Below are positions 1-12,303 of a DNA stretch of 64,000 nucleotides, one piece after another (within the stretch, counting starts at the first letter, position 1; each line of letters starts with the position of its first letter). The translations under genes and the position numbers were made by a program. Below the pieces are notes generated by a model. The model ran no database searches. It saw only the letters and a program-made list of their open reading frames with translations, and was not told the DNA's origin. The DNA comes from Hepsetus odoe (lineage: Eukaryota; Chordata; Actinopteri; Characiformes; Hepsetidae): contig CM029386.1 of the NCBI GenBank assembly GCA_017165825.1, forward strand, positions 3,196,950-3,260,949, written 5' to 3'.

Positions 1-476
1 ACGACAATATTTTTCTCAGTATTTATCACCTTAGTGAGTTTCATCTTGGCACAGTCAACCTTGACTGATTCAGGCAGCAAAAAAATTAAGCTTCATTCCT
101 TCAGTGATAATCTAAAGTATTTAGGTTAGAAGGATGATACCTGAATATATCATTCTGAGAAAAACCTTGCGTGTCTTTTTCACAGAATTAAAAAGAGTTC
201 TGAGCCATTTTTGATTATTTATTTGAACCCAGTCATCATGAAATATTGACAGACAGCATGCCTTCTAAAAATTAGCCAAAAATAGACCCAAAAATAAACT
301 AGACATTTTTCATTTTGACATTACCAGTATACTTTACTGTAACATTCTGCTACTACAATTAATTCAAAGACAGGTAATTCAAGTATCTGACAGCTGCAAG
401 TTGTAGGGAGGTGGACATTCTCTCTTACAGAGACCCAAGGGCCAAGAGCCATGAGTCCATTTTCTTGACCACAGGA

Positions 477-800
477 TCACTGATGACCAGGTATCATTTG
501 AATGGTGGAGCTACTCTCAGCACAGCTGTGACATTGATCAAATAATGGCGTGGTAATGTGTGTAAAGCAATCAGGCAAATGGATGTTACACACATCACTG
601 GTGACCATAACCCAAAATTGTCCAGCCAAGACACGCTCTCCAGTCAAAAAAATACAATTGATTGAATGATAGATGGTTAACCAAAATGCCATATTAAAGC
701 TCATAGTTTTCCAAAGGGATATCCAACACCACATATGGGTGAGGTTGCCAAATGTCCACATATTTTGGCCAACAAGCTGTTTCTGAGGGCAAGATTTGAC
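477..800. repeat. Possible decayed interspersed repeat
   Basis: Motifs ctactctcagcacagctgtg, ggcgtggtaatgtgtgt and ccaaaattgtccagccaaga resemble a widespread unclassified fish repeat. The antisense 116-codon frame here looks like chance. The stretch ends with catatgaca/tgtctgaca tandem units (797-830). Confidence 0.35.
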
Positions 801-857
801 ATATGACATATGTCTGACATATGACATATGAGAGGTTTTTGCAGCGAGTCAAGTTTT

Positions 858-966
858 TTGAGATGAGGATTATATCAGGAGAAGGATGTTGAAGATGGAG
901 CTGCCAGGAAAATAGGAGGACCAAAGAGGAGGTTCACGAACATGATGAGAGAGGACATGTAGGTGG
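858..966 (+). mobile_element. RTE 3' fragment
   Basis: The segment matches the RTE C-terminal coding region (gatgaggattatatc, gttgaagatggagctgccag, gagaggacatgtaggtggtc) but has stops. Confidence 0.8.
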
Positions 967-1694
967 TCAGTCTGACCTTACCTTTCATCAATGATTAAAC
1001 CATGATTCATAGCTCTCCCTCTTACAGAATCAAGCTCAGCCTGACTCAATCTATTGATGAAGCAGATCTTCAAGGCTCCTAGACTCAGCTCCTAAATGTT
1101 GCAACAAACTTCAAAGCCCATCAGAACTGATGACACCCTTGGTGCCTTCACATGGCTTCAGAAGAACCACCTCTTCACTGAGAACTTTGACACAAGCTAA
1201 ATTTTACCAACAGGTTTAGGTTCTTCTAGTGTGACATGTTTCCTTTGAAAACTACAAAGAACTTGTGTAAGTTCTTCTGGACAAGAATGTCTGCTAAATG
1301 CTGTTAGCATAGATGACTAACCAAATGAGCAGCAGGCCTCAGATTAAGTGTAGGCCCACAGTTGTTTGATGGAAGACTTCATGGTTGAGGAGGAATATAC
1401 TGCTATTTTCTTTTTTATTTCTTGCCTGAGAAAATGTGAAAGTTTTTTGTTTTCTCCTCCAGAATGCTCTCTGAATAAGATGTCTGTATGCATCTTTTTC
1501 TGTTTTCTTCTGTTTCTACTCAAACACACATCACATGGTGATGCCAGGCCTCTGAAGCTCTCCACATTCAAACAGCAAAAAAAAAAATCAATAGATACAT
1601 CCTTTCTGTGAGAGGTTGCCGCTTATCCATGGTAACTAAAATCAGTTTCATCTCAATATTTAATGTCAGTTGATAGAATAAATGGAATAATTAA
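966..1694. other. No gene seen
   Basis: AT-rich unique sequence. Short frames at 1344-1611 overlap on both strands and have no recognisable domain. Confidence 0.6.
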
Positions 1695-1910
1695 AAGATG
1701 AATGGCTGCCAAAGGTTGTCACCTCACAGCGAGAAGATCCTGGGTTTGATTCCCCAACCGTGGTTGCCTGGGTTTACTCACTGTGGGTTGTTCTTCCCAT
1801 GGATTGTTCTTCTCATCCTCCCAGAGTTCAAAGAGATGTACATCAGGTGAGAGTTGGAGATGCTAGGTATGCCTGTGTACAAGGTGATGGATGGATGGAC
1901 GGATGGATGG
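1695..1910 (+). mobile_element. DANA/Mermaid-like tRNA SINE
   Basis: The head gtcacctcacagcgagaaga and B box ctgggtttgattccccaa are followed by a decayed body and a (GGAT)n tail at 1886-1910. It resembles SINEs of zebrafish and catfish. Confidence 0.7.
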
Positions 1911-1924
1911 AACAATGGCCATTT

Positions 1925-2115
1925 ACAAATGAATGCACTTTCATGCTGGATTTTTTATAAAGGTTCCTTCAAGAACCATCTACAAAAAATGGTCCACTGA
2001 AGAACCATGCAAAATAACCCTGAAGAACCATGCAAAATAACCCTCCAAACATTCAAATAGTTCTTTGAGTTTTGCACATAAACATTGTCTTCAGCAATTA
2101 ATGATTAAAGAACCC
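1925..2115. repeat. AGAACC-rich repeat
   Basis: The motif gaagaaccatgcaaaataac occurs twice in tandem, with further agaacc/ggttct words around it. Similar words recur at 4215-4275 and 14070-14220. Confidence 0.5.
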
Positions 2116-3245
2116 ACATTTTATGACTGTAGAACTTGTAAGAAAGAGCATCTGATGAATGAAACGAGAAATTTCAAGCCAATGTAAAACCACGCCCATT
2201 TCTTCAAACCAAATATCCCAAAGTTCCTTTATTCTGTAGCCATTTGCCTATTGAGAGAGACGCTCAAACATCTTTACAAATGATGCTGGAAACTTCTTTC
2301 TCCCCACCATCATTTGCACCATCCACAAGCAAGTAAAGTAAACAACATCAAATGGGTAAACAAGCGAGTCAACAATAAGTCATTTCTCACATCACAGCAG
2401 CATCAGAACTCTGGATGGGAAGGCTCGGCACATGCCTGAATGTATGTCTTTCTATTTGCATCTTACCTCTAAGTGGCGTTAGTGCACACGTTCCCCTCTC
2501 CAATTACGTTTTTACTAGTGAAGTCAGCAGGTGAAAATAATTGTGCTGGGCGTTGCAATTCCCTGAGCTGGACCGTGAGTTCACGGTAGAGCTGTCAGAC
2601 ATGGACTGGCGGAGAAGAACACGAGTGTGTGCGAGAGTGTGTGCGACTGTTTGACGACCATGTGTCGCACCCATTAGCATCTAATGTGGGACTGTCTGGG
2701 GACAGTGGCAAGTCCTTCACTGCGTTCTTCCTGATGCAACCTTGTGCATGATTTCACTTCTCAGAGTCATGTGACCTTGGAGTTGACTTCCAACGGCTGA
2801 CTTCTGGGTTAGTTGACTTCTGGGAAATGGGCACGTTCGTCAAGATCGAAGGAGGAACGGAACCATCCAATGGCTTCAACCAGCCAGCGACTAGTGACTG
2901 TCCTGGCTGTCAATGTGTGTTTAAGAACAACAATTAAAGTACAACTCGACAACCCTGTGCAAGCTTTGGGCAGTTTTTAGGACCATTTTGGTAATGGTTG
3001 CAAAGGCAAATCTGTGTGGTTTTCCTCGAGGAGTTCCAGTTTCCTACCACCATCCAAAAACCTGAAGGTCAATTGGATTGGAGAGTTGCTACCCTCCAGA
3101 ATAGCTAAGAACAGGAATAGTTTTCTTGAAGGTACACAAATGCACAAAGTTAATCCCATTCACTATGGCTTGGTTGATTCCTCCTCCTAATTAATTAGAT
3201 TTGATACTTCTGCTCAGCTCCTGCAAAACTTAATTTCAATAAACC
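2116..3245. other. No gene seen; possible decayed LTR-like end near 2950
   Basis: The stretch 2560-2970 is less AT-rich and ends with aacaacaattaaagtacaac. No LTR pair, primer site or coding was found. Confidence 0.4.
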
Positions 3246-3675
3246 TTCTGGAGGAGTTTAAACACTTGGGATCAACATCTTAGAGTAATGGCGAATGTGG
3301 AAGAGAGGTGAAGAAGAGAGTCCAGGCAGGTGGGAATGGGTGGAGAAGAATGGCAGAAGAAATCTGTGACAGTGAGAGAGCGGAAAGGTTTACAGGATGG
3401 TTGGAGATGGTGGTGCTGATGAAGAGACAGCTTAGAGGTACAGCTCTGGTTGGATGATTCAGAGACAAAGTTGGCGAGGCAAGGTTACGTTGGTTTGGAC
3501 ATGTCCAGAGGAGAGATGAGGATTATATCGGGAGAAGGATGTTGAAGATGGAGCTGCCAGGCAAGAGGAGAAGAGGAGGTTTATGGACGTGGTGTGGAAG
3601 GATGGTGTGAAAGAGGAAGACAAAGTGGACAGGAAGAAATGGAGATGATCTGCTGCAACAAAGGGGGAGAAGAAA
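3246..3675 (+). mobile_element. RTE 3' fragment, decayed
   Basis: Sequence equivalent to RTE residues about 825-1010 is recognisable (gaggagtttaaacacttggg, gagagtccaggcaggtggg, ggacatgtccagaggagaga) with deletions and frameshifts. It ends with a gaagaaaaa tail. Confidence 0.85.
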
Positions 3676-5639
3676 AATTCATAAATGCTTTATGAAGCAG
3701 CACCTGCACAGAAACCAAAAATCATGATGTTCAGACACCTGAGGCCACCAACGGGTAGTTCTAGAGATACCAGATGAGTCTTTGAATACAGGAGCTCACT
3801 GGTGTTAAGATGAATTTGAAGGTGAAGCCTGCCAGAAGAGGATTCCAGCCACTGCAAGGAGAGAGTGCCTGAAGAATAAACAAGCATATGAGAGGAGTCC
3901 ATGGAGAAAGAAAGCTCTCATTATACCTTATATAAGACTCTGTTCCTCATTAAAGTGTGCGAGAGAGCAGCTGACTGATCCAGCCAGCAGCAGGGTTGAT
4001 TAGTATGTGGGGAAGTGCCTGACATATCAGTCTTTTCTGGACATCTTAGTTCTATCTGCACTTGGAGAAACCAATTGGTACATGACACTTTCCCATAACA
4101 GACGCAGGTACAAATCCATGCTGTCAGCTGGCCATAATAAGATTTCATCAGCATACAAATTCTCGGCACAGCTCCTTCAGCACTTCTGAGACTGTATGTT
4201 CAGATATATGTTGACTATGAAGAACCACAGTACTAAATACATGTGTACTGTGAAGAACCACAGTACCAGGTTGAAATGCACCATTAAGACTCTTTGTCCT
4301 GGCCAAAACAAATGTTTGTATTGTATATATGTCATGCATGAGCCATACATGACCTCAATGAGTCAATGAGTCAAAGAAAAACAGATTCTAAAGGCAGGTT
4401 TCCCCACAAGTCCCATCAATATTGATGCTGTCCCGGGCCACGTTCTACACTAAAAAAAGTCCTTTCGCAATGACGAATAAGCATAAAACGCATGCAGTGG
4501 GAGGCGTGATAACTTCATGGCGCCTCAAACAGGGGATGAAGGATGCTTCTAAAAAGGAGCAAAGCTTATGCAAGCCTTCTCAGTTCTGAGGGCTTAGATC
4601 TAAAACCAAAGGGCAGAGGCAGACGCTACAAAAAGCTGTGGGACCAGCGGAGAGTCTGAGCGGCATCAATGCTGCTGGTCAGATCAATATAATAACTATG
4701 GTGAAGAGAGGGAAACTAAAGGTGAAGACCCTCGGGAAGAGCGTGGGACTAAAAAAAAAAAAAGACATCATTATGTGAAACAGAACTGAAGGGACTTAAA
4801 GGAGCCTGTGTTGCCTCCAACGTTCAATAATTTGTTAACAATTTCTAGAATTTTCGTATTCAGTATGAAGCCTTATTTTCTTTGAATGGAAAGAAAGAGA
4901 GAAGAGATGAAAAAAGACAAGAAGATGGGGTTATGAAAGAGAATCGAGCAAAAAAAAAAAAAAAAAAAAAAAGAGGGCTGCTACCATCACAAGCAGCCAG
5001 ATACTTAAAGGCAAAGTTGAAGATAAAGTTTTCTTCAAGCGCTTTTCTGGGAGCACCCTTTCAAAGAGGCACTGCTGATATCTCTTCTTGGAAGAGGGAC
5101 CAGGACAGCCGACGGCAATCCTGAAAAAGTACCCACTGGCTCAAAGTGTCCTCGCTACAGCCTAGGGCTGTCCATAGAGCTGGTAAGGTCCCAGAGCAGA
5201 AATCCGGTTCCACCACAAGGGTGGAAGGAAAAACTCAGCAAGAAGATGAAGAGGAAACTCAAATATGAATCAAGATTTCCATATAAGCTGGAGGAAAAGC
5301 CGCTGAGAGGAGCGAAGACTCTCATTATCTTAACCCCTTATCCCGAGTAGGGTCAAGGGCAATGCCTGTCTCAGCTCACATAGAAGGTGGAAAAGCACCC
5401 CAGGTGGGACGCTGGTCCATCTCAGGGCACTGAATTAAGAGTCAAGTGAAAAATGACTCTCAAAGAGCTTGAAGAAGAACCATTAAGAGGAAGTAATTCA
5501 AATAATTCTGTTTTTTTAAGGACTTTTAAGCACTTTTAAGTTTAAAGGACTATCGGTTCTGAATCGTTGAGTAATCAAAACCATCCTTAAGAGGCACCAG
5601 TGTTATTGAACGTAACAGTTCACTGGAAACATCTATAAA
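3676..5639. other. No gene seen
   Basis: Unique, purine-rich sequence with A runs at 4750 and 4950. There are no splice-bounded frames of interest. Confidence 0.55.
4949..4971. repeat. Poly(A) run
   Basis: About 22 A residues. There is no recognisable retroelement body upstream of it. Confidence 0.9.
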
Positions 5640-6175
5640 TACGCTGCCATGGGTGTCGCTGGAGGTCAGACACTGTCGAAAATACTATTTCGTGATTCAT
5701 GGCTTCATCAAGGTTGAGGTGACAAGGCTGTAGGACATCCTGAATTTGATTCATCCATGCGTCGCCTTTAATTCTCCAGTGGGCAGGCCACTGCCACCAA
5801 AGGAGTTGACTGGCATCCATTCTGCAGACGGGAACAAACCAACACAGCTGCTAATTCTTGATCTGCACCAACCATTGGTTGGTGATAGCATCACATATTG
5901 TGTGTGAGATTTGGAGAATTGCACCTGGAACATCTCAAGCTTGTTCAGGTCCTTTTTAGAAGGGTCTAGGTTTCTGATCCATAAAGGACAACAGGCAGGG
6001 TGAGGGTCCTGAAGAGGCAGATCTTGGTCTGCAGAGGGGTGTTTGGTTTCTTCCACAGACACCACAGGAGGGATGCAAACACCGCTTGGCTGGTTGGTCT
6101 GGGTTGGTCAGGAACTGGTCGACAGAAAACTGGACCCAAAGTCTTTCCGCACAATGCTGTTTAAGGTGGTTTGAA
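5640..6175 (-). pseudogene. LINE reverse transcriptase C-terminal remnant
   Basis: The minus strand carries TKICLFRTLTLPVVLYGSET, then DLNKLEMFQ, then W..QIQDVLQPCHLNLDEA in shifting frames. This is the usual tail of a non-LTR RT polyprotein. It is not the RTE family at 54 kb. Frames are broken several times. Confidence 0.65.
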
Positions 6176-6427
6176 GCTTCTCTGCTTCCAAAGTAATATG
6201 TAAAATGAGTGGTCAGTCTGCCAGAGGCATGAAGGAGTCCAATTATACATCCATGTGTAGAAACAGCCAAAGTTTCTACCCCGTTTGATCTCAGGCACAC
6301 TGGCTGAAGTGAAGCATGGCTCTTGCCCAGGGCGTGAACAGGGAAACGTCCTGAACGATTACACTCAACAAAACACAACAGCCACTTTAGATCAAGATAA
6401 AAGGATGAAAAGCTGAAACTGTTCGTT

Positions 6428-6858
6428 GCATCGTTCTGATGAAGTGGCCAGTGAGTGGAAGCACAATGGGTTTCCAATAATGTGGCCAGTGAAAGGAAGC
6501 ACAAAGCAGGTGTTTCCAATAAAGTGACCAATGAGTGGAAGCACAAGGTATGTGTTTCCAATAAAGTGGCCAGTGATATAAGCACAAAGCAGGTGTTTCC
6601 TATTAAGTGGCCAATGGGTGGAAGCACAGGATAGGTGTTTCCGATAAAATTTCCAGTGACTGGAAGTGCAAAGTTGGTGCATCAAATAACGTGGCCAGTG
6701 AGTGGAAGCACAACGGGTTTCCAATAAAGTGACCAATGATTGGAAGCACAAGGTGTTTCCAATGAAGTGGCCACTGAGTGGAAGCACAAGGTTTTCCAGT
6801 AAAGTGACCAGTGATAGGAAGCACAAAACTGATGTTTCCAATAAAGCAGCTGGTGAGT
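6428..6858. repeat. Minisatellite, about 40-bp unit
   Basis: Around eleven degenerate units of the form gtggccagtgagtggaagca, then caaggtgtttccaataaa, follow each other. Unit length varies between about 33 and 45 bp. Long open frames on the minus strand (HWPLYWKH repeats) are a by-product. Confidence 0.9.
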
Positions 6859-6934
6859 AAAAGCAATGAGATGGTCTAAAGGCAATTAATGTTTCGGCAT
6901 GCTACTGACAAGGTTACTTCAAAGCTTCTGCAAA

Positions 6935-8393
6935 CGGTCAAGTCAAGTCAAGTAGTCAAGTAGGATTTTATTGTCATTTCAGCCATATACACAGTACACA
7001 GTGAAACGAAATAACGTTCCTCCAGGACCCTGGTGCTACACACAAGACAAGACACAACACAAGACAAGACAAGACACAAGACAACATAAGACACAAGACG
7101 GGGAAACAAGTGCAAGACAAGACAGACAACAACAGACGGCACGACAGACAGTACAATCATCCGTAGAGGGCTGCAGTGTTGTGGAACAAAGCAGCCCAGA
7201 TAGATCACAGTGTGACAGTGTGGTGGAGCGGTGTTACTGATAAAGTGCAGGAGTGCAACATCAGATAAATAAATAAATACAGGGTGACAAAGTGGACTGG
7301 GTTTAAGAGTTCAAGATATTGGCGGTTTAGGAGTTCAACAGTCTGATGGCCAGGGGGAAGAAACTATTTCCCATCCTGGAAGTGGAGGCCCATATGCTGC
7401 GGAACCTTTTTCCGGATGGCAGGAGGGAGAAGAGAGTGTGGGAAGGGTGGGAGGGATCATCCACAATGCTGGTTGCTTTGCGGATGCAGCGAGTGGTGAA
7501 AATGTCATGTACAGAGGGCAGAGAGATCCCGATGATCTTCTCAGCTGTTCTCACTACCCGTTGTAGGGACTTGCGGTCTAAGACGTTGCAGTTCCCGTAC
7601 CAGGCAGTAATGCAGCCGCTCAGGATGCTCTCAATGGTTCCTCTGTAAAAGATGGTGAGGATGGAAGGTGGGAGATGGGCTTTCCTCAGTCTGCGCAGGA
7701 AGTAGAGGTGCTGCTGGGCTTTCTTTGTGATGGAGCTGGTGTTGAGGGACCATGTGAGGTTGTGAGTGATGTGAACACCAAGAAACTTGGTGCTCTGGAC
7801 CATCTCCACAGGTGAGGTGTTGATGATAAGTGGAGTGTGGTCCCGACGTGATCTCCTGAAGTCAACAACCATCTCTTTAGTCTTGTCAACGTTCAGAGAC
7901 AGGTTGTTGGTTCTGCACCAGTCCGTCAGCTCTTGTATCTCCTCTCTATAAGCTGCCTCGTCTCCACCGCTGATCAGACCCACCACGGTTGTATCATCAG
8001 CGAATTTGATGATGTGGTTCGAGCTGTGCTTGGCTGCACAGTCGTGGGTCATCAGTGTGAACAGCAGTGGGCTGAGCACACAGCCCTGGGGGGCTCCTGT
8101 GCTCAGTGTGATGGTGTTGGAGGTGCTGCTACTGATCCTGACTGACTGGGGTCTCCCAGTCAGGAAGTCCAGGATCCAGTTACAGAGGGAGGTGTTCAGG
8201 CCCAACAGCCTCAGCTTCTCACTCAGGTGCTGAGGGATGATGGTGTTGAATGCTGAACTGTAGTCGATGAACAGCATTCTAACGTAACTGTCCTTTCTGT
8301 CCAGATGAGAAAGGGCCAGATGGAGGGTGGTGGAGATTGCATCGTCCGTTGAGCGGTTGGGACGAAACGCAAACTGCAGGGGGTCAGAATTGA
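6935..8393 (-). mobile_element. Rex1-type LINE, 5'-truncated
   Basis: The minus-strand fragment has an open reverse transcriptase frame, a 3' UTR rich in CTTGT/ACAAG units (7040-7100), and a tail reading gacaataaaatcctacttga followed by ACTTG repeats (6935-6960). This tail is typical of Rex1 elements of fish (family knowledge). Truncation falls at about 8393, upstream of DPLQFAFRPNRS. Confidence 0.88.
7327..8393 (-). CDS. Rex1 reverse transcriptase, partial but open frame
   Basis: About 355 codons are uninterrupted from NSDPLQFAFRPNRSTDDAI to the TAA at 7329-7327. Visible RT motifs are LFIDYSSAFNTI (motif A Asp), GAPQGCVLSPLLF (motif B), and IIKFADDTTVVGL (FADD catalytic box), followed by thumb sequence and a C-terminal PSGKRFRSIWASTSR block. 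The endonuclease and the first RT blocks are missing, so it cannot move by itself. The lack of stops suggests a fairly young insertion. The frame continues about 70 bases upstream into unrelated sequence. Confidence 0.88.
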
Positions 8394-9114
8394 CTTGATC
8401 TATGATAAAGGTGGAAGGTGGTATAAAAGCCTGGACAGCATCAATGAAGGGATTCCAAAACATCCATCAGGTTCAGCATAAGACACCAAAGGGTTGTTCA
8501 CTTGGCCAGTCATGTCACATGCCATTATTGTCACATTTTTGTGGCCTGCCAGGGTGCGTTTGACACTTTCCGTTATGTTAAAAGAGCTGCCCCCAGCCAT
8601 GATAGATGCTCTAAAGGAAAAAGCTCAAAGGCCTTCTGTGACAAGTGCTTAGAAAAGCTGCAATATAAGCGAACCCTTGAGGGACAGCTTAACTTCATGC
8701 TCCTGCTGACAAAAAGCACTTGTGTTCACACTCCCAGCGACACGTAGGCCTGGTCTTGACTAATGTCTCTTCATTTTTGCACCCTATCCAGGGGAACAGG
8801 GCTGAACCATTTGGAGACAATATTGAAGCGCAGGACAGTGTAATAATAATATGTCTAAGCACTGGCTTCATTGAGAGATACCCAGAAATGCCAAAGTCAT
8901 CCATGTTAAGTTCAGGACACTTTAACAGGCTATAGGATACCTGTGGGGGGGGGGCTCCATACTCCCTCCATCACTCAAGTAAAGTTAGCCTGGAATGATT
9001 AAGGTTCTCCTCTATGTTGAATTTCTCTTAGAGGCCATTTATTGTTTGATTGAGGGATCTTTAATGGGTGGAATAAGACATGACCGACAGAAAAGAAGAA
9101 TGAAAGAATGAAAA
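8394..9114. other. No gene seen
   Basis: Flank of the truncated Rex1. Frames here are short and overlap on both strands. Confidence 0.55.
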
Positions 9115-9500
9115 AGCTGATTGACTGATTGTTTGATCGATTGATTAGACTGGATTGGACTGGTGTGTTAGTTTTGATTGTCTTGCATTGGATTGGATTG
9201 GCTAAAATCATATTAGATTAGATTTGACTGGTTTGGATTGGTTTTAACTGGATTGGACTGCACAAGATGGAATGGGACAGGTAGGGAAGGCATGGGACTG
9301 TCTTGGCTAACTGGATTGGATTGGATTGAAATGGCTTGGATTGGACTTGATTGGACAGAATGGGATGGGATGGAACAGGATAGGATTGGATTGTGTTAGA
9401 TTGTATTTTGTATTATATTTTGTATTATATATTGTATTAGATTAGATTAGATTGGACTGACCTGGATTGGACTGGACTGTACTGGATTGGAAGGGATGAG
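9115..9500. repeat. GGATT-rich degenerate tandem tract
   Basis: Pentamers GATTG, GGATT, GGACT and TTAGA are repeated irregularly (ggattggattggaatgg-like). This is a microsatellite-derived tract with no coding. Confidence 0.85.
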
Positions 9501-9595
9501 ACATCTGGCCTCTGGGATAAAATGTGAGAAGAAGACCAAACATGCATGTCCAAGATAGACTTTTTGCTGGTTGTAACTGAAGGAACCAAATCAAC

Positions 9596-9745
9596 TTATC
9601 TGATAGAACCTTTTCCATCAACAAGGAACTGATTGTGGCATTAATTTATGGAAGCACTGGGGGGTTTGAACCAAAAATATTTTCAGAACCTGAAAAGTTG
9701 GTTCCCAGCAGGAACCATGATGACATTTGAAGAAGTGTCCATGTT
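9596..9745. repeat. Decayed half-copy of the 48.7-kb MITE
   Basis: The segment agaaccttttccatcaacaa, then gttcagaacc-like and atgatgac...gtccatgttaa motifs, parallels the left half of the element at 48664-48945. The right TIR was not seen. Confidence 0.45.
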
Positions 9746-10721
9746 AATCATCTGTTGTGTAGTTAATTCTCCACTGATGACACATCCTGGATTTTAAGAG
9801 CTTCGGGTGGAAATCTGGAATGTTGGATTGGGGGGTCTATAAAGAACCAAAAAATAATTCAACATCCAACACACACACACACACACACACTGTCCTCATT
9901 CAATCCATACCAGCTCACCAAACAAACAAGATCAAGGCAAGGCCACAGATGTCAGGGAGACTCTGCTGCCCCCTTTTTTCTGCCTTGGAGAAGCAAAGAA
10001 GAAGAAGAAGAAGAAGAAGAAGGGAAAAAATGAAGAGAGCAACACATCAGCAATTCTGCTTCTTCACAGCATGAAGTCCCCAGAAGACATCACGCAAACC
10101 ATGATCAGTTTAATGGAGCTAAAAGATGCCCGCTCCTCCTGTTCCTACCCCCGATACTTGCAGGCTTTTTGAGCTGAATAACAAAAAAAAAATGGGAAAA
10201 ATCGCTCAATAAAGTTGAGTTCAGAGCTGGTTAGAGCAAACCTGGGAAAGAATGAGTCTTGTATTAGGCGGACATGTGAAATCTTGACGAATTGAGTCCA
10301 CTGTAGATTTCTGATAAAGTGTACTAAATATAACCTCTACCTGCCAAACAAGCTGCTATTGGATTAAAAACACAACAACATTCAGAGGTTCTTTGCAAGA
10401 CACCAGGAAGCAATGTCTACAGCATTCAATGGGTGTTAGGAGCCCAAGCCATGAAGTCACAAAACAGATTTTCAAGCCCCTATATTATAACCTTATTTCT
10501 GTCAGAATGGATTCTTTGAATGATGCCACAGAAGGTTAATTTTGGGTTTGTTAAAGAGTCTCTTGACATATGAATGGATAGAATCTTCACATAATGAGAA
10601 GGTTCTTGAAAGTGATTTGGTAACACTATGGCATTGCTCATTGGTCCCTTTGTGGTATTTCTGTTTTTATATAGAGGTTGGACATTGTGGGCTGATAAGT
10701 ATCCTTTATTTTTCATGTGCA
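9746..10721. other. No gene seen
   Basis: Contains a short (CA)n at 9870-9890 and (AAG)n at 9996-10022, otherwise unique AT-rich sequence. Confidence 0.55.
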
Positions 10722-11172
10722 GTGAGAGTAAAAGGGAAGGTTTACAGAACATTAGTGGGACCAGCTATGTTGTATGTGTTGGAGATGGTGGTGCTGATGA
10801 AAAGACAGGAGGCGGAGCTGGAGGTGTCAGAGTTAAAGATGCTGAGATTTTCGTTGGGTGTGGACAGGATTAGAAATGGATGGACAGGATTAGAAATTAA
10901 TATATTAGAGGAACAGCTCGGGTTGGACATTTTGGAGGTAAAGCTAGAGTAGCAAGGTTGCCTTAGTTTGGAAATGTCCAGAGCAGAGACAATGATAATA
11001 TTGGAAGGAGGATTTTGAAGATGGAGCTGCAAGGAAAGAGGAAAAGAGGAAGACCAAAAAGAAGGTTTATGGACATGGTGAGAGAGGACATGCAGGTGGT
11101 CGGTTTGAAGGAGGAAGATACAGAAGACAGTAAAAAATGGAATCGGTTGATCTGCTGTGGCTACCCTTAAAC
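10722..11172 (+). mobile_element. RTE 3' fragment, decayed
   Basis: It encodes VKGKVYRTLVGPAMLY and KRQEAELEVSELKMLRFSLG in one frame, matching RTE residues about 869-914. It is then frameshifted up to ctgctgtggctacccttaaa, the RTE 3' end. A tandem repeat of ggacaggattagaaat lies inside it. Confidence 0.88.
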
Positions 11173-12153
11173 AGGAGATACGATGTAGATCGAAGTATTG
11201 AGACATCTTTCCATTAGACCTTCCTTTATGAACTCTTATGCAGTCAGGGGACCACCAAACCAGAAACTGGTCCATCAGACTACCAGACAGAAAAGCATGA
11301 TTCGTTTCCCTGCTCCAGAAGCTAATTCTTTACACCTCTCCAGCCGACACTTGCCATTGCACTTTGTAAAAGAACGTGGGTACATTTTATACCTCGGAAT
11401 ATCTAGCAGGGGATACATTTCTGCAAGTGATAAAACCTCATCAGAAAATTCCACAAGTGGTTGCAATCCTGAAGTCAAGGCTTGGTTTCTGGTTCCTGGG
11501 CATGGTTTAAACACTAGAATTAAATGATTAAGAGTGTCACATATTGAAGAAATAACAATGTCACAAGCCCTCCAGAGTCGGCTTCACAGCCCAACCCTGG
11601 CTGGCTTTATCACCCTCTAGCAGTCACTTGGCATGAACATAGTCTCATGTGTGGTTTCTAATCAAGTGGTCTAAGTGAGCATAGACATTAGAAACCAAAT
11701 CCAGGCGATGTAATCTACCTCAGTATGGCCAAACAACTGAATATCGAAGGGCTTCAGTGGCTCTCGGTGAAACCTGCCTACTACTGAGAAAGGAAACGGA
11801 CCAAAATCTTCTGGCTGGGCTTTGGTTTAGATGTTAACCATGGACTTGGCCCAGCTCAGGCCCCATATGTGGACTGAGATGGCTGCCGGGGAGAATCTGG
11901 CATTGAGAGAGCAGCACCAGCCTGTGTGAACACACACATGTGTCAACAGAGATCAGGATAAACAGGAAGATCACTCCTGGATTCACACCTGCATGCTCAT
12001 GCCCAGAACACAGCACACAGTCAGAAAAGTGGAAGAACCTTGACAGAGTTCTGTAAGCTTGGTGGTCAGGAGACTGGTAAACTATTTTTCATTGCATCTT
12101 CACTCATTTCATTAAAAACTCCTAATTCATAAAACAATGCCATAAATTCACAG
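11173..12153. other. No gene seen
   Basis: Unique sequence. The frames at 11198-11527 overlap on both strands. Confidence 0.55.
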
Positions 12154-12239
12154 TAGATAGATAGATAGATAGATCGATAGATCGATAGATCGATAGATTG
12201 ATAGATAGATAGATAGATAGATCGATAGATAGATAGATC

Positions 12240-12303
<64 letters not shown>

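Noticed and set aside
2450..2970. A possible solo LTR
   Set aside because: There is an attaaa near the end, but no TG...CA borders with duplication and no partner LTR.
5956..6841. Antisense frames of 223 and 149 codons
   Set aside because: They run through a LINE remnant and a minisatellite. The repeated HWPLYWKH motif comes from the 40-bp unit.
6428..6858. CRISPR-like spacing of similar units
   Set aside because: This is a eukaryotic minisatellite: units vary throughout and there are no unique spacers between constant repeats.
10542..10952. A 136-codon frame as a host gene
   Set aside because: Its second half is RTE reverse transcriptase C-terminal sequence; the first part is chance read-through.
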